Source of the DNA: Castellaniella hirudinis_A
GTDB lineage: Bacteria; Pseudomonadota; Gammaproteobacteria; Burkholderiales; Burkholderiaceae_B
Direction of reading: 5' to 3'
DNA: 64,000 nt
NCBI RefSeq assembly: GCF_047468865.1
Contig: NZ_JBLGTV010000004.1
Coordinates: forward strand, 62,001-126,000
Both the position numbers and the translations under genes were made by a program. Position 1 is the first letter of the stretch. The number at the start of each line of letters is the position of its first letter. A model generated the notes under the pieces. That model had not been told where the DNA came from, searched no databases, and saw only the letters and a program-made list of their open reading frames with translations. Below, piece after piece: positions 1-9,191 of this stretch.

Positions 1-602
1 TGGTCGGGGGCCAGAACCCCCGCTTTCAGCTTGATGCTCTGGAAGCCATGGCGCGACACCATGGTTTCGGCCTGCGCCACCAATTGAGCGGGCGTCAGGG
101 CCTCGCCCCAGGCATCATCGGCGTATGGGGCGTCGATGTGCCGCGCATACTTGAAGAACAGATAGGCGCTGAAAGGCACCGCCTCGCGTACCCGCCCGCC
201 CAGCAAATCCACCAGGGGCATGCCCAGGTAGCGCGCCTGCATATCCAGGAAAGCGACCTCGAAGGCCGAATACAGTTTCTGGACATTCTTGGCCGGATCC
301 GTTCCGGGAGCGAGGGCAAAGGCCGGCGCGGCGGCGGGCGCCGCCTGGTCGACAACCTGTTGCGCCCGCCGCCGCAACCCATTGAGATCGAAAGGATCCA
401 TCCCCCGCAGCAGGGGGGCCAAAACTTGCAATAATTGCAGCACCGGCGCGTCGCCGTAGGTTTCACCCAGGCCGATGTGGCCGGTATCGCTTTCGAGTTC
501 GATAATGGTGCGCAAGGCGTAGGGTTCGTGGATGCCCGCCGCATTGAGCAAGGGAGGATCTTTGAATGCGATGGGCGTAAGACGAACCGACTGGAGTTTC
601 AT
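1..602 (-). CDS. Enolase-superfamily sugar-acid dehydratase, glucarate dehydratase-like (3' part outside window)
   Basis: The reading frame starts at the ATG complementary to 600-602 and runs off the left edge, so about 200 N-terminal residues are visible. The N-terminus (MKLQSVRLTPIAFKDPP) and the stretch LGETYGDAP fit the capping domain of glucarate dehydratase-like members of the mandelate racemase/enolase superfamily. A KLK motif at about residue 192, almost at the window edge, matches the catalytic KxK that begins the barrel active site. Members abstract a proton alpha to a carboxylate and eliminate water from aldarates. The acid and metal-binding residues lie outside the window. It is divergent from the ABC importer operon and is a distinct paralogue of the gudD gene at 9192. 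The superfamily is certain; the substrate is inferred from context. Confidence 0.85.
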   Translation of the reverse strand, partial: MKLQSVRLTPIAFKDPPLLNAAGIHEPYALRTIIELESDTGHIGLGETYGDAPVLQLLQVLAPLLRGMDPFDLNGLRRRAQQVVDQAAPAAAPAFALAPGTDPAKNVQKLYSAFEVAFLDMQARYLGMPLVDLLGGRVREAVPFSAYLFFKYARHIDAPYADDAWGEALTPAQLVAQAETMVSRHGFQSIKLKAGVLAPD

Positions 603-1031
603 GAAGCAGCACCTGAGAAAGACGAAGACGCGCAACCCGGATCACCGGATTGCCTACGATGTCATATGACGATCTAAATGTAGAATTCGACGATTGCCGA
701 CACCATTAGGGAATATACCTATCCAGCAAAAATCGAGAAATAATATCCATATTATTCAATTCATTATATGAACAATATTTAGATATTAGCTAAATAACCC
801 TGCCCTTTGGATGAAAATTCCCAAGCACATTTCAAGCATCAGTTATATGATGACATATAAGAAAGGACCTGGAATTCACTCGCCCATTCAAGCGGCAAAA
901 GACCCTGCGGGCCGTCAAGGCCCATCGGATGCCGTCCACGCGGCGACTCGACCGGCAACCCCAGGCCCGGACTTGCATGCCACGCAAGCCATTCTTTCCA
1001 AAACCCGGCGAACCTATCAGGAGACAACCCC
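603..1031. promoter_or_regulatory. Divergent promoter region with three dyad-symmetric sites
   Basis: This 429-base gap separates the leftward dehydratase from the rightward ABC importer. Its middle is markedly AT-rich compared with the GC-rich genes on both sides. Three perfect dyads are visible: GTCATATGAC at 661-670, TTCAT-3-ATGAA at 760-772 and TTATATG-4-CATATAA at 843-860. Such short palindromes centred on AT-rich steps resemble operators of GntR/FadR- or LacI-type regulators, which often control sugar-acid genes. No regulator gene is present nearby. I see no convincing gene here; the binding-site interpretation is inference. Confidence 0.5.
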
Positions 1032-2204
1032 ATGAAAGGCAATACCCCCTTCCCGCACCGCGCGACCCTGCACACGCTGGCAGGCGCCCTGGCCTTGGCC
1101 TGCGCCGCGGCCACTGCCTCGGCCGCCCCGGTCACGCTCAACATCGTCGATGTCGCGGGCAACCTGGCGGTCACCCAAAAGGCGCTGGAAGCCTTCCGCG
1201 ACCAGAACCCGGATCTGGTGTCCGGCATGACCTTCACCAACGCCCCGGCCCCCCAGATACCCGGCAAGATCAAGGCCATGCAAAAAGCCAACCGGGCGGA
1301 CATCGACCTGGTTCTGACCGGCACCGATGCGCTGTCGGCGGGGATTGAACAAGACCTGTGGGTAGAGCTGCTGCCCGCGCACCAAGACAAATTCCAGGAC
1401 ATCCTGAACAAATACACGCGCAACGCCGCCCGCATGCAGGAACTGGCCAAGGGCTACGGGCTGGAAGTCAGTTTCATGCAATCCGGCCCCCTGCTGGAAT
1501 ACAACCCCCACAAGGTCGAGAATCCGCCCAAGACCCCGGCCGAACTGCTGGCCTGGTGCCAGGCCAACCCCGGCCAATTCCTGTACGCCCGGCCCGCGAA
1601 CTCCGGCCCGGGGCGCACTTTCCTGATGGGCCTGCCCTACCTGCTGGGCGACAAGGATCCCTACGACCCCATCAACGGCTGGGACAACACCTGGAAATTC
1701 CTGAAAGACCTGAACGAATGCGTGCCCTACTACCCCGGCGGCACGTCGGCCATCATGAAAGAGCTGGGCCAGGGCAGCCGCACCATGACCCCCACGGTGA
1801 CGGGCTGGGACATCAACCCGCGTGCCCTGGGCATCGTGCCGGCCGACTTCAAGATTCAGGCTTTCGAGAACTTCACCTGGGTGAACGACGCCCACTATAT
1901 GGTGATCCCCAAGGGGGTCTCGGCGGAAAAGCAGGAAGTGCTGTTCAAGCTGATGACATTCATGATGCAGCCCACGCAGCAGGCCATGACGTATGACGCG
2001 GGCTACTTTTATCCCGGCCCCGCCATCCGCGACGTGCCCCTGTCCGCCGCGCCCAAGGAAAGCCAGGAGATCATCGAGAAATTCGGCCGCCCCGAATATG
2101 AGGAGCTGACGGCGCGTCGGCCTTCCGCCGTGCCGCTGGACGCCAAGGCCATGGTCGAAGCCTTCCATAAATGGGACACCGACATCGGCGCCCTGAAAAA
2201 ATAA
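1032..2204 (+). CDS. ABC transporter substrate-binding protein (PotD-like)
   Basis: A 390-residue periplasmic binding protein. Residues 1-31 form a Sec signal peptide with a hydrophobic core (LAGALALACAAATASA). The mature protein has the layout of extracellular solute-binding proteins of the PotD/spermidine-putrescine or sugar type. An AGGAG ribosome site (1019-1023) precedes the start. It is the first gene of a set encoding ATPase, two permeases and an aldose epimerase-like protein, and enzymes for hexarate breakdown follow. The ligand is therefore probably an aldarate, uronate or related sugar acid. The class is clear; the ligand is inferred from neighbours only. Confidence 0.85.
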   Translation: MKGNTPFPHRATLHTLAGALALACAAATASAAPVTLNIVDVAGNLAVTQKALEAFRDQNPDLVSGMTFTNAPAPQIPGKIKAMQKANRADIDLVLTGTDALSAGIEQDLWVELLPAHQDKFQDILNKYTRNAARMQELAKGYGLEVSFMQSGPLLEYNPHKVENPPKTPAELLAWCQANPGQFLYARPANSGPGRTFLMGLPYLLGDKDPYDPINGWDNTWKFLKDLNECVPYYPGGTSAIMKELGQGSRTMTPTVTGWDINPRALGIVPADFKIQAFENFTWVNDAHYMVIPKGVSAEKQEVLFKLMTFMMQPTQQAMTYDAGYFYPGPAIRDVPLSAAPKESQEIIEKFGRPEYEELTARRPSAVPLDAKAMVEAFHKWDTDIGALKK

Positions 2205-2275
2205 ACCGTGTCCACCCCCCTTGCGCCCGGCCCGGCGGCTGCGGCGCAAGGGCTCGCCTCCCCGGATTTCCCACT

Positions 2276-3355
2276 ATGAATGACTCTTTCAAACAGCTGC
2301 GACTGGACGGCATCGGGCGCCAGTACCCCACCGCATCCGGCGCGACTGTCGCCGCCCTGAGCGATCTCAGCCTGGATATTCAGCGCGGCGAATTCATCGC
2401 CCTGCTGGGGCCGTCGGGCTGCGGCAAATCGACCGCCCTGAACTGCCTGGCCGGCCTCGCCGACCTGAGCGCCGGCAGCATCTGGCTGGACGACACCCGC
2501 ATCGACACCCTGCCGCCCGAAAAACGGGGTTTTGGCATGGTGTTCCAGAACTACGCCCTGTTTCCCCACATGACGATCCGCGACAACGTGGGGTTCGGCC
2601 TGCGCATGCGCGGCGTGCCCAAGCAGGAAACCGCCCAGCGGGTCAAGGCCGCCCTGGCGCTGGTGCAGCTGGAAGGCCACGAATCCAAGCTGCCGGGGCA
2701 ACTGTCCGGCGGCCAGCAGCAGCGCGTGGCGATTGCCCGCGCCATCGTCATCGAACCGCCCGTCATCCTGATGGACGAACCCCTGTCCAACCTGGACGCC
2801 AAGCTGCGCGTCGAAATGCGGGCCGAAATCCGCCGCATCCACCGCCAGCTGGAACGCGCCACGATTTACGTCACGCACGACCAGGACGAAGCCCTCTCCA
2901 TGGCCGACCGCATCGTCGTGATGCGGGCGGGCACCGTGCAACAGGTCGGCGCCCCCCGGGAGGTCTATGGGCGGCCGCGCAACCTGCACGTGGCGCGTTT
3001 CATGGGCTATCGCAACGTGCTGGCCTTCGACGTCGCCCAGCACAGCGGCCCGCGCATGACGCTGCGGCGCGCGCAACAGACGTTGCAGGGGGTCTCGATG
3101 CAAGCGCCCGAAGGCGTCCGGCAGGTGGCGGTCGCCATGCGCCCGGACGACTTCCAGCTGGCCGGAGCCGAACAGGACAACACCCTGGCCGCGACCGTCC
3201 AGCAGATCGAATTCGGCGGCCACAGTTCGCTGCTGGTCGTCGACAGCCCCATCGGCGAGCTGTTCGTGCGGATCAGCGGCGATTTCCAGCCCGGCGACGC
3301 CGTGCGGCTGCACATCCCCGCCGACCGCGTGCTGGCCTATGCGGAGGCCCTATGA
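2276..3355 (+). CDS. ABC transporter ATP-binding protein (PotA/UgpC type)
   Basis: A 359-residue ATPase that powers the adjacent importer. Walker A GPSGCGKST lies at residues 45-53, the signature LSGGQQQR at 143-150, Walker B ILMDEP at about 164-169, and the switch histidine in YVTHDQDEA follows. The C-terminal ~120 residues form the TOBE/OB-fold regulatory domain usual in the CUT1/PotA class. I chose the ATG at 2276; the frame is open further upstream, but that would overlap the binding-protein gene. Its stop overlaps the next start by four bases (ATGA), which implies translational coupling to the permease. Confidence 0.9.
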   Translation: MNDSFKQLRLDGIGRQYPTASGATVAALSDLSLDIQRGEFIALLGPSGCGKSTALNCLAGLADLSAGSIWLDDTRIDTLPPEKRGFGMVFQNYALFPHMTIRDNVGFGLRMRGVPKQETAQRVKAALALVQLEGHESKLPGQLSGGQQQRVAIARAIVIEPPVILMDEPLSNLDAKLRVEMRAEIRRIHRQLERATIYVTHDQDEALSMADRIVVMRAGTVQQVGAPREVYGRPRNLHVARFMGYRNVLAFDVAQHSGPRMTLRRAQQTLQGVSMQAPEGVRQVAVAMRPDDFQLAGAEQDNTLAATVQQIEFGGHSSLLVVDSPIGELFVRISGDFQPGDAVRLHIPADRVLAYAEAL

Positions 3356-4227
3356 GCAGCGCCGCCCTCAGCCCGATGCCCCGGGGCGACCGGCGCGGCT
3401 GGCTCGCCGCCCCCGCCGTGATCGTGTTGCTGGGCCTGTTCGTCTACCCTTTCCTGTACGGGGTGGTGATTTCATTCCAGCCCATGGACGGCGGCGGCCT
3501 CTGGGCCAACTACGTGGCATTCTTCACCACGTCCACCCAGGTCGGCACCCTGTGGGCCACGTTCAAGCTGGCAGCCCCGGCGACGCTGATCAACGTGGGC
3601 CTGGCCGTGCCCGTGGCGTTTGCCCTGCGCCGCAACAGCCGCAAGCAGCGCATCGTCACCACGATTCTGGTGATCCCCATCACCCTGGGCACCGTGCTGA
3701 TCGCCGACGGCATGCTGACGTTCTACAGCCCGGTGGGCTGGTTCTCGCAACTGGTGCAAGGCCTGGGCCTGTACACCGAAGAAGTGCGCCTGACCCACAA
3801 CTACTGGGGGGTGCTGATCTCCCTGATCATCTCGGACTTCCCCTTCGTTTTCCTGCTGACCCTGTCCTATATCTCGGGCATCGACCCCACCCTGGCCAAA
3901 GCGGCCGGCACGCTGGGGGCCAACGCCTGGCAGCAGTTCCGCCTGATCTATCTGCCCCTGCTGGTGCCGGGCCTGAGCATGGCGGCGGCCCTGTCCTTCG
4001 TGCAGACTTTCGCCGTGTTTCCGTCCGCCATTCTGCTGGGCGCCCCGGCGGGGCCTACACGGGTGATCTCCATCGCAGCCTACGAGGCGGCCTTTGAACA
4101 ATACGACTACGGCATGGCCTCGGCCATCGCCATCGTCATGGGTTTTGTGCAGCTGTTGATCGTCTGCGCAATCTTCGCATTCCGGCGGGCTTTCTATACG
4201 GGGCCCGCCACCAGCGGCAAGGGGTAG
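3352..4227 (+). CDS. ABC transporter permease (first subunit)
   Basis: A 291-residue inner-membrane permease with about six hydrophobic segments. It contains a recognisable EAA loop (LAKAAGTLGANAWQQF, ending in LPLLVPGL), the site where the ATPase docks. Its start overlaps the ATPase stop by four bases and the partner permease begins five bases after its stop, so the three form one translation unit. Together with 4233-5099 it would form the heterodimeric channel for the substrate delivered by the protein encoded at 1032-2204. Confidence 0.88.
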   Translation: MSSAALSPMPRGDRRGWLAAPAVIVLLGLFVYPFLYGVVISFQPMDGGGLWANYVAFFTTSTQVGTLWATFKLAAPATLINVGLAVPVAFALRRNSRKQRIVTTILVIPITLGTVLIADGMLTFYSPVGWFSQLVQGLGLYTEEVRLTHNYWGVLISLIISDFPFVFLLTLSYISGIDPTLAKAAGTLGANAWQQFRLIYLPLLVPGLSMAAALSFVQTFAVFPSAILLGAPAGPTRVISIAAYEAAFEQYDYGMASAIAIVMGFVQLLIVCAIFAFRRAFYTGPATSGKG

Positions 4228-4232
4228 ACAAC

Positions 4233-5099
4233 ATGCCATCCAATCCACACTCCGCAGCCTCCAGCGCCCGACGCTGGGGCTGGCTCTGGCGCGCCAGCCT
4301 CTGGACGCTGATGGGCTTTTTCCTGCTGAACGTGATCTTCATGATCCTGACGGTGATGGTCAACTCGGTGGCCACCCAATGGTTCGGCACCTTGCTGCCC
4401 GACGGCCTCACCTTGGACTGGTACGGCCGGGCCTGGCAGGACTTCCAGCTGGCCCACATCCTGGTCGTCACCCTGCAGGTGGTCGCCGCCGTCGTCGTGC
4501 TGGCAATCCTGCTGGGCGTGCCCGCCGCCTACGCCCTGGCGCGCGCCCGGTTTCCCGGCAAGCGGCTGGTCATGCTGCTGATCCTCATCCCCATGCTGGT
4601 GCCCCCGGTCACCTACGGAATCCCCATGGCCACGGCGCTGTACCAGATCGGCGTGGGCGGCACCCTGACCGGGGTGATCCTGTCCAATCTGGTGCCCGCC
4701 CTGCCCTTCGTCATCCTGGTGATGACGCCGTTCATCGAGCAGATCGACCCGGGGCTGGAATCCGCCGCCCGGATCTTCGGCGCCAATACCTTCCAGTATT
4801 TCCGCCACGTGCTGGCCCCGCTGTTGGTGCCCGGCATGCTGGCCGCCGGCCTGCTGGTGCTGGTGCGCACCATCAGTCTGTTCGAGCTGACCTTTTTTAC
4901 CGCCGGCCCCAGTTCGCAAACCCTGGTGGTGGCCCTGTACTACGCCGTGTTTTCCACCGGGGTGCGGGCGCCCCAGGCGATTGACGCCATGGCCATGATC
5001 TACATGGGCATCACCATGATCTGGGTGCTGATCGCGCTGCGCTTCGTCAGCCCGACGCAACTGGTCAGCCGGGTCAAGGAAGCCCCGCGTGAGGCCTGA
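4233..5099 (+). CDS. ABC transporter permease (second subunit)
   Basis: A 288-residue inner-membrane protein and second half of the channel. After a short basic N-terminus it shows about six transmembrane helices and an EAA loop (LESAARIFGANTFQYF, then LAPLLVPGM). Such permease pairs are typical of the spermidine/putrescine-like and thiamine/iron-like importer families. A 30-base gap leads to the epimerase gene, so the operon probably continues. Confidence 0.88.
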   Translation: MPSNPHSAASSARRWGWLWRASLWTLMGFFLLNVIFMILTVMVNSVATQWFGTLLPDGLTLDWYGRAWQDFQLAHILVVTLQVVAAVVVLAILLGVPAAYALARARFPGKRLVMLLILIPMLVPPVTYGIPMATALYQIGVGGTLTGVILSNLVPALPFVILVMTPFIEQIDPGLESAARIFGANTFQYFRHVLAPLLVPGMLAAGLLVLVRTISLFELTFFTAGPSSQTLVVALYYAVFSTGVRAPQAIDAMAMIYMGITMIWVLIALRFVSPTQLVSRVKEAPREA

Positions 5100-5129
5100 A
5101 CCCAGCCGCGCCGCCGGCGCGGGCAGCCC

Positions 5130-6032
5130 ATGACGATGCCCATCACGCTGGACGCCGCGCCTGCCCGGTGCCTGAGCCTGCGCCAAGGCCCCCACCAACT
5201 GGTGCTGGCGCCGGCAGCCGGCGGCCGGATACTGCGCTGGACCAGCCTGCTGGAGGACGGCCCGCGAGATTGGCTGACGCCCATCACAGCATCCGCCTGG
5301 CCCGCCCCGGAATGGCCCAAAGGGGGCTTGTTTCCCCTGATCCCGTTTTCCAACCGCATCCGCCAAGCACGGATGCGCTGGGACGGCCGGGACATCGCCA
5401 TCCAGCCCCTGCCCGGCCAGGCGCACGCCCTGCACGGCCAGGCCCAGCGCATGACCTGGGAGGTTCTGCGACAGCAGGCGGGCCAAGTCGCGCTGGGCCT
5501 GCGACACCCCGCCGGCGACGATGGCTGGCCCTGGGCCTGGTCGGCACGGCAAACCATTCGATTATCGGCCGACGGGCGGCTGGACATCCGTCTGAGCCTG
5601 CGCAACCAGGATACCCGCCCCATGCCCGCCGGGCTGGGCCTGCATCCGTATTTCACGGCAGACCGCGTCCAGGCCCACGCCCGAACCGACTGGGCGCACG
5701 AACAGGAACTGGCCCGCTTTCCCCGGCCCAACACCTGCGCGCAATGGCGGCGCGACGACGGCACCTGGACAGTGTACCTATCCGACTGGGACGGCCAGGC
5801 GCATATCCACTGGCCCAGCGGCCCGGGCCTGCGGATGCGGGCCCACGGGGCGCTGCGCCACCTGGTTCTGCACTGCAATGCCGGCCGCTATCTGTGTGTC
5901 GAACCCGCCACCCACGTCTGCGACGCGGTCAACCTGGCCGCCGCAGGGGTGCCCGGCACGGGTCTGCACAGCCTGGCCCCGGGGGCCACTTTGTCCGTCG
6001 GCATCACCTTGACCATCGAGAAGGCGTCGTAA
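5130..6032 (+). CDS. Aldose 1-epimerase family protein (mutarotase-like)
   Basis: A 300-residue protein of the galactose mutarotase fold, which interconverts alpha and beta anomers of sugars. The landmarks are FPLIPFSNRI at 68-77, LHG with H102, the catalytic-type histidine H172 in LGLHPYF, and the catalytic-type glutamate E258 in CVEPATH. No signal peptide is visible, so it should be cytoplasmic. It ends the importer operon, suggesting that the transported compound, or a lactone/aldose form of it, needs anomeric equilibration before catabolism. The family is confident; the actual substrate is unknown. Confidence 0.85.
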   Translation: MTMPITLDAAPARCLSLRQGPHQLVLAPAAGGRILRWTSLLEDGPRDWLTPITASAWPAPEWPKGGLFPLIPFSNRIRQARMRWDGRDIAIQPLPGQAHALHGQAQRMTWEVLRQQAGQVALGLRHPAGDDGWPWAWSARQTIRLSADGRLDIRLSLRNQDTRPMPAGLGLHPYFTADRVQAHARTDWAHEQELARFPRPNTCAQWRRDDGTWTVYLSDWDGQAHIHWPSGPGLRMRAHGALRHLVLHCNAGRYLCVEPATHVCDAVNLAAAGVPGTGLHSLAPGATLSVGITLTIEKAS

Positions 6033-6038
6033 AAGCCC

Positions 6039-6067
6039 CCGGGCTGCGCCGCAGTGGGGCAGCCCGG
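6039..6067. terminator. GC-rich hairpin between convergent genes
   Basis: A perfect 9-bp stem (CCGGGCTGC at 6039-6047 with GCAGCCCGG at 6059-6067) lies in the 89-base gap between the rightward epimerase gene and the leftward dehydratase gene. There is no T-run on either strand, so it is not a classical intrinsic terminator. It may stabilise 3' ends or work with Rho. Confidence 0.3.
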
Positions 6068-6121
6068 CGGGTCATCGGGGGCGGCGTCTGTCGGCCAAAG
6101 CCGCCCTTCTGGCAATCAATC

Positions 6122-7312
6122 TCAAGGCTGCCGGCCGCATTCGGCGCTGTCCCGCGTCCAGGCGCGGGCCTGGTCGCTGAGGCTGAAGCCCAGGCCGGGC
6201 CGGTCGGGCACGTCCATGCGGCCCTCGCGCATGACCAGGCGTTCATTGAACAGGGGTTCCAGCCACTCGAAGTGTTCCAGCCAGGGTTCGCGTGGATAGG
6301 CCGCCGACAGGTGCAGGTGGATTTCCATGGCGAAATGCGGCGCCATGCTCAGGCCATGATAGTCGGCCAGCTGCATGATCTTGATGAACTGGGTGATGCC
6401 GCCCACACGCGGGGCATCGGGCTGAAAAAAATCGGACGCATGGGCTTCGATGAGTTCGGCGTGCTCCCGGAAGCTGGTCAGCATTTCGCCGGTGGCGATC
6501 GGCGTGTCGAAGGCGGCGGCCAGCGCGGCATGGCCCTTGGCGTCGTAAGCATCCAGAGGCTCCTCGATCCAGGTCAGGGCATAGGGTTCCAGGGCGCGGC
6601 ACATGCGGGCCGCCGTCATGCGATCCCATTGCTGATTGGCATCCACCATCAGTGGAAAATCATCGCCCAGGCGCTTGCGCACGGCATCCACCCGCCGCAG
6701 ATCAACGGCATGGTCGGGATGGCCGACCTTGATCTTGATGCCGCCGATCCCCCGGGCACGCGAGGCATCGACATTGTCCAGAACCTGATCCAGCGGCGTG
6801 GACAAAAACCCGCCCGACGTGTTGTACAGGCGCACGGAATCCCGGTGCGCCCCCAGCAGCTTGGCCAGCGGCAGGCCGGCGCGCTTGGCTTTCAGATCCC
6901 ACAGGGCGATGTCAAAAGGCGCAATGGCCTGAACCGTAAGGCCGCTGCGGCCCACCGAGGCCCCGGCCCAGCACAGTTGATCCCACAGGCGCTGGATATC
7001 GCTGGGGTCTTCGCCCAGCAGCGTGGGCGCGATTTCCTTGGCGTGGGCGTACAGCCCCGGGCCGCCGGCCCGCTTGGAATAGGCGAACCCCAGCCCCTCG
7101 TGGCCATCGCGCGTGCGGATTTCACAAAAAACCATGGCCACTTCGGTCAGGGGCTTTTGACGGCCGGTAAAGACTTTGGCATCGCTGATGGGGGTGGGCA
7201 GAGGCAAAAAAGCCAGGGACAACTTGATCCAGGCGATGCGGTCGGCCCCGCCGTCGGACTGGGCCGCCGCCTGGGCCGACGCGGAAAAATGGGATGTTTC
7301 GGAACGAGACAT
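6122..7312 (-). CDS. L-talarate/galactarate dehydratase-type enolase-superfamily enzyme
   Basis: A 396-residue enolase-superfamily dehydratase. The KIKVG motif carries the catalytic lysine; the metal ligands fall in VDANQQW, WIEEP and TGEM; the catalytic histidine lies in MAPHFAMEIHLHL. The C-terminal part (PWLEHFEWLEPLFNERL) closely resembles TarD-type L-talarate/galactarate dehydratases, which convert these aldarates to 5-keto-4-deoxyglucarate. The ATG at 7312 is preceded by AGAGGA at good spacing; an in-frame upstream start is less likely. It is divergent from the aldehyde dehydrogenase. Confidence in subgroup is high from motif similarity, but exact specificity needs assay. Confidence 0.88.
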   Translation of the reverse strand: MSRSETSHFSASAQAAAQSDGGADRIAWIKLSLAFLPLPTPISDAKVFTGRQKPLTEVAMVFCEIRTRDGHEGLGFAYSKRAGGPGLYAHAKEIAPTLLGEDPSDIQRLWDQLCWAGASVGRSGLTVQAIAPFDIALWDLKAKRAGLPLAKLLGAHRDSVRLYNTSGGFLSTPLDQVLDNVDASRARGIGGIKIKVGHPDHAVDLRRVDAVRKRLGDDFPLMVDANQQWDRMTAARMCRALEPYALTWIEEPLDAYDAKGHAALAAAFDTPIATGEMLTSFREHAELIEAHASDFFQPDAPRVGGITQFIKIMQLADYHGLSMAPHFAMEIHLHLSAAYPREPWLEHFEWLEPLFNERLVMREGRMDVPDRPGLGFSLSDQARAWTRDSAECGRQP

Positions 7313-7620
7313 GAAAAAAATCCTCTTTGAAGGAAAAGATCGGGAAATGAGCCCGGCCGGCCCCGATGCCCGATCCGACAAGGCCAAGCACCGAAGACCG
7401 GCGCTTGGATGCGCCGGACAGAACGCCGGGGAGACAGGGATCGACCTGACGCGCCCAGCGGGCCTGAAAACAACAGATAGTATCTCTTGAAAAACAGCGA
7501 TAAAGCCAGGAAAACAAGAAATTAGCCAATAAATACGGATTTATTCTTGCTTCCACACTCGTAAATAATTTAGTTGTATGATAACTTAATCTTGAAAATA
7601 ATCTACCCGGAGGATTCCCT
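7313..7620. promoter_or_regulatory. Divergent promoter region between dehydratase and aldehyde dehydrogenase
   Basis: This 308-base gap is AT-rich on its right half. It contains a perfect inverted repeat AATAAAT-ACGG-ATTTATT at 7528-7545 with the same 7-4-7 geometry as the dyad at 843-860. An imperfect dyad AGTTGT-ATG-ATAACT lies at 7572-7586. GGAGG (7610-7614) is the ribosome site for the gene at 7621. These are candidate operators shared by the aldarate genes. I see no gene in the gap. Confidence 0.5.
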
Positions 7621-9189
7621 ATGCCCATCACCGGCACACAGTTGATCGGCCAGCACAATCAGGCCGGCACCGGCCCCGCATTCCAGGCGGTCAACCCCGC
7701 CACCGGCCAGGCCATCGCCCCGGCCTGGCACGGCGCCGATGCCAGCCAGATCGACCAGGCCGTGGCCCTGGCAACCCAGGCCTTCGGGGTCTACCGCGAA
7801 ACCTCGCTGGACACCCGCGCCGCCTTCCTGGACGCCATCGCCCAAGCCATTCTCGACACCGGCGACGAACTCATCGACCGCGCCATGCTGGAAACCGGCC
7901 TGCCCCGCGCCCGCCTGGAAGGCGAACGCGGGCGCACCGTCAACCAGCTGCGCCTGTTCGCCCGGGTGGTGCGCGACGGCGACTGGCTGGATGCCCGCAT
8001 CGACTACGCCCAGCCCGAACGCAAGCCTGCGCCACGCAGCGACTTGCGCATGCGCCAGATCCCGCTGGGCCCCGTGGCCATCTTCGGCGCCAGCAACTTT
8101 CCCCTGGCCTTTTCCGTGGCGGGCGGCGACACCGCCTCGGCCCTGGCGGCCGGGGCTCCCGTGGTGGTCAAGGCCCACCCGGCGCACCCGGGCACGTCGG
8201 AAATCATCGGCCACGCCATCCGAGCGGCCGTCCAGCAATGCCAGCTGCCCGAAGGCGTGTTTTCCCTGCTGGCCGGGCCGGACATCGCGCTGGGCCTGGC
8301 CCTGGTGCGCCACCCCGGCATCCGGGCGGTGGGCTTCACGGGTTCGCGCCAGGGCGGCATCGCCCTGATGCAGGCCGCCGCCCAGCGCCCCGTGCCTATC
8401 CCGGTATACGCTGAAATGAGCAGCACCAACCCGGTCTATCTGCTGCCGGGCGCGCTGGCCGCCCGCGCCGACAGTCTGGCCGACCAATTCGCCGCATCGC
8501 TGCTGGGCAGCGCCGGCCAACTCTGCACCAACCCGGGCCTCATCATCGCCCTGGATGGCCCGGATCTGGATCGCTTCGCGGCCCGCGCCAGCCAGAACGT
8601 GCAGGCCGCGCCCGCCGCCACCATGCTGACCACCGGCATCGCCCAGGCGTACCGGCACGGCGTCAAGCAGTTGCTGGCGCATCCCGCCATCGACCCCCTG
8701 GCCCGGGGCCAGACCGACGACAGCCCGGCCCACTGCCAGGCCAGCCTGGCCAGCACCACAGCCCATCACTTCCTGGCCGACCCCGAACGGCTGGGGGTTG
8801 AAATCTTCGGGGCCAGCGCGCTGATCATCCGCTGCGCCAGCCCGGATGAATTCCAGGCCATCGCCCGGGCACTGGAAGGCCAACTGACGGCCACCCTGCA
8901 TCTGCAGCCCGGCGCGGACGATGCGCTGGCCGCCGCGCTCATCCCCATTCTGGAACTCAAGGCCGGACGCATCCTGGCCAACGGCTTCCCCACTGGGGTC
9001 GAAGTCTGCGACGCCATGGTCCACGGCGGCCCCTACCCGGCCACCTCCGACAGCCGCACCACCTCGGTGGGCACTCTGGCCATCCGCCGCTTCCTGCGGC
9101 CCGTCTGCTACCAAGACATCCCGGATCGCCTGCTGCCTCCTGCCCTGCAGGCCGCCAACCCCTGGCACATTTCCCGGAGCGAACACTGA
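7621..9189 (+). CDS. 2-oxoglutarate (alpha-ketoglutaric) semialdehyde dehydrogenase
   Basis: A 522-residue NAD(P)-dependent aldehyde dehydrogenase. The active-site asparagine falls in FGASNFP (N159), the cofactor lysine in VVKAHP (K184), the general base in YAEMSS (E265) and the nucleophile in GQLCTNPG (C302). The HPAHPGTSE stretch and overall sequence match the KGSADH class that finishes hexarate and pentose oxidation by turning 2,5-dioxopentanoate into 2-oxoglutarate. A strong GGAGG site precedes the ATG. The glucarate dehydratase gene begins two bases after the stop, so the two are one operon and link both ends of the pathway. Confidence 0.9.
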   Translation: MPITGTQLIGQHNQAGTGPAFQAVNPATGQAIAPAWHGADASQIDQAVALATQAFGVYRETSLDTRAAFLDAIAQAILDTGDELIDRAMLETGLPRARLEGERGRTVNQLRLFARVVRDGDWLDARIDYAQPERKPAPRSDLRMRQIPLGPVAIFGASNFPLAFSVAGGDTASALAAGAPVVVKAHPAHPGTSEIIGHAIRAAVQQCQLPEGVFSLLAGPDIALGLALVRHPGIRAVGFTGSRQGGIALMQAAAQRPVPIPVYAEMSSTNPVYLLPGALAARADSLADQFAASLLGSAGQLCTNPGLIIALDGPDLDRFAARASQNVQAAPAATMLTTGIAQAYRHGVKQLLAHPAIDPLARGQTDDSPAHCQASLASTTAHHFLADPERLGVEIFGASALIIRCASPDEFQAIARALEGQLTATLHLQPGADDALAAALIPILELKAGRILANGFPTGVEVCDAMVHGGPYPATSDSRTTSVGTLAIRRFLRPVCYQDIPDRLLPPALQAANPWHISRSEH

Positions 9190-9191
9190 TC

